A stretch of 58,813 nucleotides of DNA from Podaxis mareebaensis. Lineage: Eukaryota > Basidiomycota > Agaricomycetes > Agaricales > Agaricaceae. Position numbers and translations under genes: made by a program. Each line of letters starts with the position of its first letter. Position 1 is the stretch's first letter. The notes under the pieces are model-generated. The model saw only the letters and a list, made by a program, of their open reading frames with translations, ran no database searches and was not told where the DNA came from. Location: positions 1 through 58,813 of the forward strand of contig JAEUWP010000331.1 of the NCBI GenBank assembly GCA_018524725.1. Reading direction: 5' to 3'. Positions 47,146 through 58,736 of the stretch are shown here, piece after piece.

Positions 47146-48144
47146 TTGGAACTGTGATGGAGGATAACAGGAAATATAGGCAATGCCAGAGAACAGAGAG
47201 GGGAGTGAGTCCTGAAGGTTCAGACAATGAACAGGAAGTTAGGAAAGGTAAACAAAGTCAATATTCTGATTGGGGAGTGAGGTACATGGTAGTTATGCTT
47301 AAGTACACATCAGAAAGTGATACAGATAATTAACTAAGAAACTGGAAGACAAAAGAAGTGAGTTTACAGGTAAAGAACATTTGCATATTAGAACTATAAG
47401 TGGAAGAATGGAGAACACACAAAAATGCAAATCATAATATAAGGCATGGCAGAAAGTAAAGTGGACATCAGGGAATGAAGATAACAACTTCTGGGAGCAC
47501 TGATAGATGTATGAATGAACACCATGTGTTGCATTAGTCATAATCAACCACATGAGCACATCTGCCCATTTGGACAATGGGATGGGGAATCCTGACAAGG
47601 GAACTTGAGTGGAGAGAGTGGGAAAAGCATCAGACTTGATCAGGATCAGATCTTCAGATTTTCAGAAATGAGTGCAGATTGTAAGTGTGGAAACAGATGC
47701 TCAATGTGGACTTAACATTGAGAGCCTTCATCTTCTCCTTGTTCGTCATCCTCAGCACTGTGGACTGAGGAGGTGGCATTGTCATCATCATTGACTTTTA
47801 GACTTTTATGAGCCTGGGTGGCCAGAATGTTATCAGTAGACATGGATTGTTTGGATCCAATGGTCAGTATAGGAGAGGCAGGTTTGTGAATGAAATTGTC
47901 CCTATCCTCAATGTTGTTGAATGGGGCACAAGAGGCTGCCTGAGGCTGGGTGGTGGATGGCACTATGCTAGTGCTCAACTGGCAGTGAGAAAGTTTTGAT
48001 TTAACAGTTCTCAGAGCACCTCCAAAGCCTCCAGAAGAGTCCTTGGAGTTCAACATAACAGTTGAATAAGTGTTTGTTCCTTTTTGTAGCTACAAATAAC
48101 TGTTCCACTGAGACAATGGTGGTGGTTACTGGAAAAGGAAGGTA

Positions 48145-48156
48145 GATCATTTATCC
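48145..48156. repeat. Target-site duplication of LINE-2 (right copy)
   Basis: Exact copy of 41475-41486 at the 5' end of LINE-2. Confidence 0.9.
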
Positions 48157-48464
48157 TGGGCTCACATCAAGCACCTTATGTCCAATGACACCCTCCATAT
48201 CAACTTCCTCCTCTTTGCTACCAAATGTGTTGAATTCTCCACCTGGCTGGAACACTTCAAGAATTCCACATCTGACATTATCCCCAAACCCAACAAACCT
48301 CACTATTCCACCCCAAAGATGTTCCAACCAATTGTTCTTCTCAACAACCTTGGGAAGCTCATTGAAAAGATGATCTCCACATGCATGCAGTTTGAGGCTG
48401 GTCAATTCAACCTCATCCACCCTCTCCAGTTCAGCAGCATTATCCAGTGCTCAACAGAAGACAC
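48157..48464 (+). pseudogene. LINE-1 copy, RT part after the LINE-2 insertion
   Basis: Continuation of the 40553-41486 fragment in the same reading sense. WAHIKHLMSNDTL follows directly on PDHLS once the inserted LINE-2 and one copy of the 12-bp duplication are removed, and LINE-2 itself reads PDHLSWAHIKHLMSNDTL. It then runs through NSTSDIIPKPNKPHYS to STED, where LTR-C copy 2 enters at 48465. Confidence 0.8.
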
Positions 48465-49481
48465 TGATGGGGCAGCAAATGGAATACTATGAAATATAAC
48501 AGATAATAGGGATAATGTGAAATGAAATATAAAATAGTATTACCAAAAGCCACACCCTAGCAAGTTTGTGGGGGACTCTGATTCAGAAATGAAGGAGATA
48601 ATAAAGTGGCATGAGATCAAAACACTTGCTAGGAATGTTAAATGGGGAGTAATAAGGGTTGTAAAGGAGTGGGGGAATGTGTATGTGTTTGGTGCTATCT
48701 TTGCTTAATGCGAGGACTTCTGGGTGCTGTTGCAAGGTGGTCCCAGTGATTTCCTAGTTCAAGACTGAACTAGACTGTTTGTTCTTAAATTGACAAGTCT
48801 CTGGCATAGCATCACTATGATACACAAGTACCAAAGAATCAAAGGTAGCAAGAGCAATCCCTTGCTACTACTAGAAATATACTGACTCATACCAATGAGT
48901 CCTCTGACCAGTGATATGCAGCTGCAATGTACTCCTAGTTAACCCTGCTAAGGCTAACTTCTGATTCTCAACTTATGGAAACTTCTGGGGGAACTACTGG
49001 GTCTTTGTTCTGGCTCTTGCTAGTAGGTTGCATTGACCAAAGAAAACTCCTATAAATGCTTAACTATCACTCAGTGATCATCAAATATTCAACAACCCTC
49101 TAAGCAAAGCTTTGGCAGGAATTCCCTTGCTTCACCTTGTGTCATTGAGGGGATTTTATATTATAGGTTGAGGAGTGATTATAATCTAATGTTACAATAT
49201 TCTGACTCAACAAAGGATTACATGTACAAGTACAGAGTCATATAATTTATAATCTATGTTACTCTCTACCCAATAGGATGTTCTGATAGTGGACACATAT
49301 GTGTTTTTACTGAACACATGGACTGATAAAGTACATGTGTATGATAATTATCAGCTTTTGCTGACCAAGTCTTCTGTATGTGTAATACCCTCCACCCTCC
49401 ATCATTCCTGACTCAATAGTATTATGAATCTTCATCCTCTGCATTTCTCACTAAGCTGATTTGAATCACTGACTGTTAATG
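48465..49481 (+). mobile_element. LTR-C copy 2 (first ~1 kb; interrupted by Gypsy-D)
   Basis: Starts with TGATGGGGCAGCAAATGGA directly after LINE-1 coding sequence and aligns by eye along its length with copy 1 (2205 down to about 1210). At 49482 it is interrupted by the Gypsy-D LTR. The missing ~430 bp of the element would lie beyond the right window edge. Confidence 0.65.
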
Positions 49482-49700
49482 TGTAAGGGCATGCCCTTAC
49501 ACTTAATTTGAAAATCAATTAACCCATGTCGTTGTGTTATATTTTGCTATCAGTCTTGTTTACCCATCACTCCATCACATGTTTGTATCTACTGTTTATT
49601 AGGGCACTTCGGTTGTCGGTGACAACTGACCTTTGCTTGTGCCACATAGTCTCCCAATAAATGGGTTTGAACTATTTGGCATGAGCGTGAGGTCTTCTAA
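49482..49700 (+). repeat. Gypsy-D 5' LTR (end approximate)
   Basis: Begins TGTAAGGGCATGCCCTTAC, with an 18-bp perfect palindrome at 49483-49500 equivalent to the one opening the Gypsy-B LTRs. A second hairpin, GTTGTC-GGT-GACAAC (49612-49626), occupies the place of the CAGCTGTC/GACAGCTG hairpin of Gypsy-B. No canonical primer-binding site was found, so the LTR end is a guess. Confidence 0.55.
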
Positions 49701-49806
49701 CCATAAAGCATAAAGCTTTACATTTTTTTAGTTCACCGAGTGGACTAACACATGAGCAAAATGCCCTATAATACCTAACCACCATGTACATGTGGCAACC
49801 AAGAAT

Positions 49807-50350
49807 GACAACACCCAACAAGCCTCGACATGATAACACATCGGATTCACTACCTAGTGGCAGTAGCCACACCAACAATAACAGAGGAAAGGGAAATTAT
49901 CCCCACTCCAGGTTATTTAAATTAGAACCCGTCGACAACAGTTGACATAACACAGAGAATCCGACTACGGGGTCTAACACTGCAGCTGGAAGCAACTCAC
50001 AAACTCTGCCACCAATAGAAGAGGAGAGCGAGCAACTGTCATCACTCGACAGGGCACCATCACCTGAATTTAACACTGCAATATTGAGTGAATTATATAC
50101 ACTTGAAGAAAGAATTTCCCTCATTTTCGACGTGAATCATGTCGAAAGCCCCATAAGAAGGGCAGAACTGCAGTTCCATGCAGAAGAATATACCATCAAG
50201 CTGTTTAAAAGCTCGATGGATATACCAATAGACCCTATGTTAGACTGGTCCTTATCACCAGTCGCCTAAGCTTTGCTAGGGGGTGGCTATCTCACTAGAT
50301 GGTTCGCAGAGGTGCTAGGATCTAGCAAGAAGGATCACGGTAAGTTGGTG
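49807..50350 (+). pseudogene. Gypsy-D leader ORF of unknown function
   Basis: A plus-strand frame from ATG 49807 runs to about 50340 with two in-frame stops (about 49944 and 50269) and no frameshift. It contains LPPIEEESEQLSSLDRAPSP and ILSELYTLEERISLIFDVNH, a helical/acidic character. It lies between the LTR and gag, where Gypsy elements usually have only a leader. No family recognised. Confidence 0.4.
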
Positions 50351-50776
50351 GCGAGGCCAGTGTCCAGTTAAGCACACTCAGAGGTTGAATGCTTATTAGT
50401 TGAGAGTATGACCAATAGGACGTTTACTACCACACTGATCGTGAACTAATGTCAATCCAGAGATAAAGCGAAAGCAATATTCTGAATTTGAGAATATAGG
50501 AAGCTTGCACTTCCAGTACATGAGTGGCTATTTAAGCTTTACTTCTAAAGTCCAAATCTGGTAACTATGACAAAGTAGAGCTATGAGTCCAAGAGTCAAT
50601 TAGAAGTGTAACTATGGAGCGGAGCAAGACAAGAATAGAATGAGAATAAGAACAAAGACAAGAAAGGAAATTAACTAACTAAGGAACAGTTCTGGTCCGA
50701 GTTCATCTGAGATATGAGAATACTAGACGAAGAGTCTGTAATAGAGATATAAAGAAGGAAACTATTTACTGGTTTA

Positions 50777-51598
50777 CTACAAGTCCATATCAGGATGAAG
50801 ATGTCCATTGGATGAGTCGGAGGAATATGAGTCAGGAGATGAGGTGGAACTATGAATGGGGAAATTTCCTATGGAAGGCAGCAAGTCTGGAGAATCTTCA
50901 TGAAGGAAGATGAGGGTGCGGTGTGGGGATGATGATGATGATGATGATATATTGGCAGTGATGTATGGTGGTAGATATGGAGGAGGATCGCTGATGGGTT
51001 CTTCTGGGTTTGACTCATCAATGCCTGGAACATTGGAGTCAACGCTGCAGAGGGGTGGAAGTTGGGTATGACAGGGAGGAATGGCCAGAGGCTCGTCGGA
51101 GTTAGGATTGACACGGTAGACTTCTACTTCTCGAAAGTAGAATCCGTGGGTGACTTTGTATTTGATAATATGTGGGACGACCTCGGGCAGATACATCATG
51201 TAGGGGTGGAGGAATACAATGGGTTCTCCGGCATATGGGATCATCTTCCAACTGTGGGCCCAAGTGGAGTTGAAGTTGTTATGGATAGTTTGAATGTACA
51301 ACCCATCAGGATCGAAGACGTGGGTGAAGGGAGCATTCTCCCAGGTGATGCATAATATTTCTGTCATCATGCGGTCAGTCTCGTAGAAGATGGGTCCAGG
51401 CATTGGCCAATCTTCAGAGAAGAGGGAGGCGTGGCTGGGGAGGCGTCGATTAGCGAAAGCTTCGTTATGATAGCGACTCGAGTCCTCAGCTGGTATGCCT
51501 GTATCTTGGGTAGTGGAGCGAGAGGCATTGGGAAGTCCAAGCTCATGGACTAACACATGATAAATGATGTTGCAGTGGGAGGTACCTGGCTGGTTCAT
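50777..51598 (-). CDS. Intact 273-residue antisense ORF inside Gypsy-D
   Basis: Complete minus-strand ORF from ATG 51598 to TAG at 50777 with no stop, in an element whose own gag-pol frame has more than twenty. The first two thirds look globular, with aromatic and Pro-rich stretches (SEDWPMPGPIFYETDRMMTE, ITWENAPFTHVFDPDGLYIQ, HPYMMYLPEVVPHIIKYKV, HGFYFREVEVYRV). The last third is Ser/Pro-rich with a Ser run (SSSSSSS). No signal peptide or membrane span. It lies upstream of and opposite to gag; CpG is retained. It could be an accessory antisense gene of the element or a captured host fragment. Not recognised. Confidence 0.5.
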   Translation of the reverse strand: MNQPGTSHCNIIYHVLVHELGLPNASRSTTQDTGIPAEDSSRYHNEAFANRRLPSHASLFSEDWPMPGPIFYETDRMMTEILCITWENAPFTHVFDPDGLYIQTIHNNFNSTWAHSWKMIPYAGEPIVFLHPYMMYLPEVVPHIIKYKVTHGFYFREVEVYRVNPNSDEPLAIPPCHTQLPPLCSVDSNVPGIDESNPEEPISDPPPYLPPYITANISSSSSSSPHRTLIFLHEDSPDLLPSIGNFPIHSSTSSPDSYSSDSSNGHLHPDMDL

Positions 51599-51756
51599 AA
51601 CACCCTACATTGGAGATGTATAAGAATCTCCTATGTAAAACAATTAAACGACTTGCTTCGCTGTACAAGGCAGCAAAGCAACATAAAGGGGAAAGACCTG
51701 AAACCCCCATGAATGAAATCTATCGAGCCATGCCTACAGCTTGATCAAGGAAAGAA

Positions 51757-54700
51757 ATGGATAACACAGGTGATGAACACCTGTACAACCCCCTTTCATG
51801 GGTAGAATCACCATCCAATGCTGACCCTATGGCGGCACTTGGTGGCACCCTTGACAAAGGAAAAGCACCAATCAGAGGAACATCATCCTCTGTGGAACCA
51901 ACCCCTTCAGAGTCGAGTATCACAACATACTCGACTCAACAAGCCTTAGACAAGCTGTTTGCCCCTCGAAAGATTGGCGAAAATGACGACAAATACTCTC
52001 ATTGTCTAGAAAGCCAAACACAAGTGCTGACTGCCCTCAATAGGGCGATCCCCAATGCCTCTATCACTCAACCAAGACCTATACAGAGTTCAGAAAAGCA
52101 CTCTGTTAAAATTGATCTTAATCCAAGTGGAGGCGAGAGAGAAAAGCAGTTTGAAACTGGGCCATCCAAGCCCAGCATAGAATGTGCAGAATACTGGAGT
52201 GATCGAGTGGCACTCCAGCAGATGCGGAATGAAGATATTCGACTATACAGAAGGTTGAAAATACCAGACCAAGGCATCCGGTTCATAGGAACAACCCCTG
52301 TAGATGGGGATGTCTTGGATGATAATGACCTAAGACAAGGAGCCTTGCATCCTCAATGATCGTTGTTACCACCACCTATGGCTCATGCAGCTGCACTAAG
52401 AGGAGCAGCCCCAGCCACTCCTCCAGTATACCCCCCAACAGTACCACGACCATCGACCAGTCATGGAAGTCATCACGAGGAAGGATCCGACAAAGGGGAG
52501 GAATTATACCAACCCCCTGAAAGACCAAGGCAAGGATATTCCCTCGTTAGAGATGTACCACTGACCTTTGGGTCCCCAGGCGTTGCGAACACCATTCGCA
52601 ACCACACATGACTAATGCACGATTGGTTGAGTGCAACAATCCGAGAGTACCTCTCACAACCATTTGAATTCCCAGAGGGGTACAGGCCCAGAAACAGGAA
52701 ACCCCCCACCGAGAAAGGCCTGGAGCCCTACAGTGGAAGTCCAAGGTTTAGTGACCTTGAAAACTTCGTATCCGCACTCTGCCTAGACCTTGCATTAAAA
52801 GGTCTAGGTGGAATGGATCATGCAAGGGACAGGCTGTGCCTGTATACCCTACCTTACCACCTAGCTGGAGAGGCCAAACGAATGATTGTTTGGCACATTA
52901 TAAATGTTAATCAAACAAAGTTCGATTGGACTTTCAAGACAGCGATCCTTGCTCTGTACGATTGCTTTGTGCTACCTACATCAATGCACAAAGTGAGAGA
53001 AGGACTCAAACAAGTCTGTTATAACCCTCACATTGGAGTACAAGGATACTATGACTCCATCATGGACAATGCACAGTGCATGACTGTGCATCCTGATGAT
53101 TATACCCTCATTGAGTTATTCCTGGAAGGAATACCTGAGGACATGAGGACAGACCTGCTGTTTCATTGAGGTCTGTCCCCTGAAGCGAACTCGTTAGACA
53201 AGTTCCTCACCTACGTGGTCTCATACGAAAGCCAATGGAAGCTGATGTCATACTACCATCAGGCTCTTCGTCCAAATAACAGGGGAGTAGATCCCCTGAT
53301 GCATAATAATCACCCAGTACCAATTCGAGAGCAATCTAGATCTCGAATGGCATTTGTACCCAAGAAGGTAGCAAATGGGTGAAAGCAAATGCACATTCGA
53401 GAGTTACAGCAACTCTCGCATGATTCAAAGAACAAAACAGCTCGACCAGATTATAAGTCGAGCAACCACCAAGGTGCAAGGTGGCCCAGTAAACCACTGG
53501 ACCACAACACCAATAAACCTACCAATGCCATAAAATGTTATCGCTGTGGCGGTAACCATTATGCTAGCTTGGACAAGTGCCCTTTGAAGGGTAAACCCTC
53601 ACAGATTCGAGCAGCTCATACAGCGATACCTGAAGACAGAGTGTCACACACAGAAGAAGAAGACAATGATCAGGCAGAAGATGACTGGCCTGATTATGAA
53701 GAAGAGGAGGATGACATTGATGAAGATCATGCGTCAACACAAGCCTCAGAAGATGGGTATGCCAAAGTAACCATCATCGAATCGGACTATGGATCTGATA
53801 GCGAGGACATGAACTTCCTTGCAAGTATTGACGATACTCCTGCAGAGAGCAAAATAAATGTGCTCACTGATTACCCTGAGGAAGATGAGCCTTGAAATCA
53901 ACGGGTTCGAAGAGTCACTCTTCGAACCAATAAAGGAAAGATATTATGCCCACAGATTGCCCCTTGCGAGAAGCAATGTCTCGCATTGTATATCAGTATT
54001 AACAGCATTGAAGCCTGGACGCTCTGGGACTCAGGGAGTACGACCTCCAGAATGACCCCCACCTTTGCTCAAGTTGCTGACATTAAAGTCAGTGAATTAG
54101 AAGATCTGCACACACTCCAACTGGGCACAGTTGGTAGTAGATCCACTGTGAAGTACAGCATGACTGCTGAATTAACAGTCGGGCCTATAAAAACTTCATC
54201 GTACCTTGACATAGCGAACTTCAATCACTATGACATGATAATCAGAACCCCCTTTATGCATCAGCATAAAGTGAAGCTCGATTTCGAGAATTGAGCAGTG
54301 ATCATCAATGGAGTCAGCATTGCAGCTACTGACACTGTCAGTAATTCAGATATGTGGCTCCATCACCATCATTTGACTGATAAACATCAGTCGACATGAC
54401 TATATGGAGGCAAAGAGCCCACTACAAATCAAGTGATGGTAGAGGATGTCACCGAAGCAAGTGGAATACATGCTGGGGAAAAACTCCCCCACAATTACCC
54501 CCATATCCTCAAGGAGATCCCCTTGAGGACAAGAAATGAAGACCACGGGGAGAAACTTCCCCATCCACAATACACGAGTAAACCTAAATTTCACCCTATC
54601 ATCTCAGTCGAAGACGAGTTACTAGCTTGTCAAAAGTGAGGACCACCAGCCCACAAACAGCTCATCAAAACACTGGTCATAAAGGCAATGTATGACTGGT

Positions 54701-57700
54701 ACTATGACCCGTGGATGCCTGACGAATGGAATGCCATGGTATCAGGTGTCTGGTCAATGAAACGACCTGCAGACGGACACCCACCATCTACAGGATACAC
54801 CCCAAGCAGTGTGGACAATATTGTCCACACAGAGGAATTCACCAGGATAAGATACCCCAAGCGGTCTCTCAGGGACTATATCTGTAGTATGACAGTCATC
54901 CATCTACCAATGGAAGACGACTGCATAAAATGAATCGAGGACACATGTGCTCGATTTGAAACAAAGAAACCACCCAATAATTCGGGTGACCAGAACCAGC
55001 ACAAGATACCGCAGATTAAGTAGCAGTTGATGCGCGACTACCATGATATGATGCAAGGAACACCATCTTGCCTACCCCCATTCTGAGAGGTGAATCATGA
55101 AATTCACCTCATTGAGGAGAACAAGTGATATAACTATCGCTTGCCCAGATGCCCACAGTCATTATGGAAGGAGTTCCATGCAAAACTTAACCATTACATA
55201 GACGCAGGGTGGTGGGAACCCTGCAATGTCATGCAAGCAGCCCCTTTGCTATGCATCCCCAAGAAGGATGGGCAGCTGTGTACAGTCGTTGATGCGAAGG
55301 AGCGAAATGATAACACGGTAAAGGATGTAACTCCTTTACCTGATCAAGAAGTAATCCGAGAAGACATGGCTAGAGTGAGGTATCACTCTAAGATTGATCT
55401 AGCTGACACATATGAACAGGTTAGAGTTCGACCCGAGGATGTGGAGAAGACAGCCTTCTCCACCATTGTGGGAACATATGTTAGTAACATCATGCAGCAA
55501 GGGGACTGTAATGCCCCTGCCACATTCCAAAGATTGATGACGGCTATTTTTAGAGATGTCATCGGCATATTCATCCATGTATATCTGGATGATATATTTA
55601 TATTTTCTAATTCTGTGGAGGAACACGAGCAGCATCTATGGCTCGTATTAGACCGACTCTGCCAACAACAGCTCTACGTCAAAGAGTCAAAGGTAGAACT
55701 GTATGCAGACCGAGTGGACTGTCTCAGTCATATAATAGATAATAATGGTATCCACCCTGATACTGATAAACTATCCTGAATCCACGAGTGGAGAATCCCT
55801 CACAACTATAATGACATACAGAAATTTGTTGGACTTGTTAACTATGTGTCCAACTTTCTGCCAGATATAACTGCGTATACTGGCCCATTAGTGGCCATAA
55901 CGCAGAACAGAACACCATTCCACTGGCGACTGTTACATCAGAGATGCTTTGATATGATCAAACGCATCTGTTGTAAAACGCCTGTGATCTGACTGATAGA
56001 TCTGAAGAACGGAGAACCCATATGGGTTATCTGTGATGCGTCAAAAACCAGTATCAGTGCCATGTATGGACAAGGCCCCAGCTGGGTGGACTGTTGCCCA
56101 GCAGGATTCATGTCCAAAAAGTTCTCTGCAGCACAGCAGAACTATGCTGTGCATGAACTCGAAACATTGGCTGTCCTCGAGGCACTACTGAAGTGGGAGG
56201 ATAAGCTGGTGGGTTACTGAATCCACATCATTACTGATCATAAGGCACTTGAGTTTTTCAAAACTCAATCAAAATTGTCAAGCCGACAACAACGATGGCT
56301 CGACTATATGTCGAGGTTCGACTTTGACATAACATACATCAAAGGAGAATGCAACAAGATCGCCGACTGTCTCTTGCAATACTACAAGAGTGATCGACTG
56401 GGGGAAGAGCACCCCAGTGGGGAGTATGTACAGGCTGACTTTCATATTGACCCCAAAGGGGACGACTTGCCAGCACCAAGAAGAGCAGAGATACAATGTC
56501 TGCAAGACTGACTGGCAGCTATAAACAATGAAGGAGTCAGGTGAAGCACCAGACTCCAAGAAAAGCGCAAACAATGAGATATTGAAGCTGAAGAGCTTCA
56601 AGAGGCAGCCACCCTCTGCGCTGTAGAACCAGATACTGGCTGAGTGAAACACTCAACACAAAAATGCAAAACCAAGGGAATAACCCTTGGTGAGTCACTC
56701 TCTGCAACTGGCAACTCTGCCAGTTTCACCATTGGGGACGACTTCATTGACAAAGTCGTCACCGGATACAATGCAGACTCATTAATGAGTATAGTCAAAC
56801 AATCCCCAGAGAAGTATAGAGACTTCTCTGTGGATAACCAAGGAGTGATCATGAAGAAAACTCCCCTAGGAGACCAAGTCGTATGTATTCCAAATGACAG
56901 GTGACTCATAACCCGGGTACTGATGAAGGCCCACGAAATTGTGGGACATCTAGGTGACCAACAGACAGCAGAGTACGTCTGCAGATGGTACTGGTGGCTG
57001 TCATTGGTAAAAGATTGTCGCAAGTTCTGTGGAACTTGCAAAACATGTGCTCGAACCAAGACATTGAACACAAAACCCAGTGGAGAGCTACACTCTCTAC
57101 CAGTTCCTACCAAACCCTGGGACTCAATCAGGATGGACTTCGTCAGTCCATTCCCAGAATCCAGAGGCTTCAACTATCTCTGGGTAGTTATGTGCCAAAT
57201 GACAAGCATGGTGCACTTAATACCAGTGCACACAAAAATGACAGCGTCGGAGCTGTCATGGGTTTACATACGAGATATCGTACACTTACATAGACTACCA
57301 AGCTCGATTGTGAGCGATCGAGACTTGAAATTCACATCCACTTGGTGGAGAGAACTCCACAAGATATTAGGAGCCAAGCTCCTAATGTCAACTTCCTTTC
57401 ACCCTCAAATGGATGGTCAGACCAAGTGAATGAATCACAATATCGGTCAGATCCTCTGTGCAATGGTACGCTACGACCAAACTAATTGGGTCAACAAAGC
57501 ACCATTAACCGAGTTTGCAATCAACTTGAGCATCTTGGCTACCATGAAATACGCCCCATTCGAGTTGAATTACAGATATATGCCGTCCATGATCTGGGAT
57601 GGCCACAACACTGAAACTGTCCACAAAGGGATAAAAACCTTTGCAGAAGCAGTGCTGCTAAACTTAGCAGCTGCCCATGATGCAATAATAGAATCGCAGG

Positions 57701-58212
57701 TTTTCCAAACCCACAATGCCAACAAAAAACGAGGGCCAGAACCTCGTATTGAGAAAGGAGACTTAGTCTACCTTTCCACACAGAACCTCTCGTTACCAAA
57801 AGACAGAGCTCAAAAGCTCTGTCCAAAGTTTATAGGACCCTACAAGGTCCTAGAATCGAAGCCAGAGACTTCCAATTACAAATTGGAACTGCCTCCAGTG
57901 TTATTACACCAGAAAATCCATCCAGTGTTTCACATAAACCTTCTGAGGCCATACCATGCCTCAGATGATACATTATTCCCAGAGTGATTGTGGCCCAAGC
58001 CATACGACTTCGGGTTTGACGATGAGCATGAATGGTTTGTCGAAGAGATCATAGGCCATTGGTTTACCAATGATGGTAAAATTGAATTTCAGGTCCAGTG
58101 GAGTCTGGGAGACACCACTTGGGAACCAATACAACACTGTGAAGAACTCATGGCATTGGATAGGTACCTGGAGCTGCAAGGGGTGTTGAAGGTTCAGCAA
58201 CTCCGACCCTGA
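51757..58212 (+). pseudogene. Gypsy-D gag-pol polyprotein in one frame, stopped mainly by TGA
   Basis: 2152 codons in a single frame from ATG 51757 to TGA 58210-58212. Order: Gag with CYRCGGNHYASLDKC knuckle (53536-53580); aspartic protease with WDSGST (about 54024); reverse transcriptase with MQQGDCNAPATFQ and intact YLDD (55582-55593); RNase H (CDASKTSISAMY, TDHKALEFF); integrase with HEIVGHLGDQQTAEY...CGTCKTC zinc region, MDFVSPFP, SIVSDRDLKF and HPQMDGQTK, where Lys stands at the position of the usual catalytic Glu; and a C-terminal chromodomain (WFVEEIIGHWF...TTWEPIQH, 58030-58180). I count 22 internal stops: 21 TGA and one TAG (55021), with no frameshift. Gag and pol share the frame, so a single polyprotein is expected. 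Inactive as it stands. Confidence 0.9.
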
Positions 58213-58339
58213 TCACAGCCTACCAGAAATGGTAGGTACAAATCAGGTCGAAGAGATTAACTTCGACCCTGAGAATCCTACAATATATTACCAATGGCGA
58301 CTTGCAAAAGTCACCTCTTCTCTCCCTACAACCACCACC

Positions 58340-58736
58340 ATGAACCCCCAGCACCCACAACAACCACGACAACCAACTGCCATGCCTCAGCAGAGCAGCA
58401 CAAGCAGCTCTGCACCATCAACATTCCAAGGACCCTGGACAGGTCCTGGGAGGGGGAGGGAGTCGATGGACACGACTTCAGACCCCATCCCAACATTTAT
58501 GAGTCAGCCCGAGCATCAGCAAGGGCACCAAGACCCTCATCACACCTTACTGTTGACAATACCAACATCGACATCTCAACACCCACAATTCAAGCAATGG
58601 CCGAATCAACAATTCGGCCACCCTCCATTCAATCCATACCCACAGGGTTACCTGAACCCTGCATACTACCCTCTGCCACCACTGATGCTCCATCATCCAA
58701 TGACAATGCCTTATCATCCCTATCACGCATCACCGC
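58340..58736 (+). pseudogene. Gypsy-D ORF3, N-terminal part
   Basis: Starts at ATG 58340 in a CACCACCATG context like that of Gypsy-B ORF3. It encodes a Gln/Pro/Ser-rich segment (MNPQHPQQPRQPTAMPQQ) and then Pro/Tyr/His-rich sequence up to 58736, where LTR-C copy 3 enters. The position after the chromodomain and the similar start show that ORF3 is a shared component of this Gypsy lineage. Confidence 0.5.

Larger units (their letters stand above)
41487..48144 (-). mobile_element. LINE-2: full-length non-LTR retrotransposon with ORF1, ORF2 and RNase H
   Basis: 6.66-kb minus-strand LINE bounded by a 12-bp target duplication. It has a 5' end (CCTTCCTTTTCCAGTAACC) shared with LINE-3, ORF1 with zinc knuckles, ORF2 with endonuclease, reverse transcriptase, RNase H and a terminal Cys/His motif, and a short 3' UTR with a GCAATAAA sequence and an A-rich tail (plus strand 41487-41503). 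The architecture resembles Tad-like fungal LINEs (established family knowledge). It is CpG-poor and carries several stops. Confidence 0.85.
49482..58736 (+). mobile_element. Gypsy-D, chromovirus with extra ORFs
   Basis: Plus-strand Ty3/Gypsy element inserted in LTR-C copy 2. It has an LTR from 49482 (TGTAAGGGC start), an extra leader ORF (about 49807-50350), an antisense intact ORF (50777-51598), gag-pol in one frame (51757-58212) and the beginning of ORF3 (58340 onward), which is cut by LTR-C copy 3. It keeps many CpG dinucleotides, in contrast to the DNA on its left, so it is probably younger than Gypsy-B. Confidence 0.8.

Noticed and set aside
51757..58212. TGA read as an amino acid (recoding) in Gypsy-D
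   Set aside because: Proposed genes in the core end in TGA normally, CGA is still a common Arg codon in Gypsy-D, and Gypsy-B/Gypsy-D pairs show CGA-to-TGA change, so mutation is sufficient.
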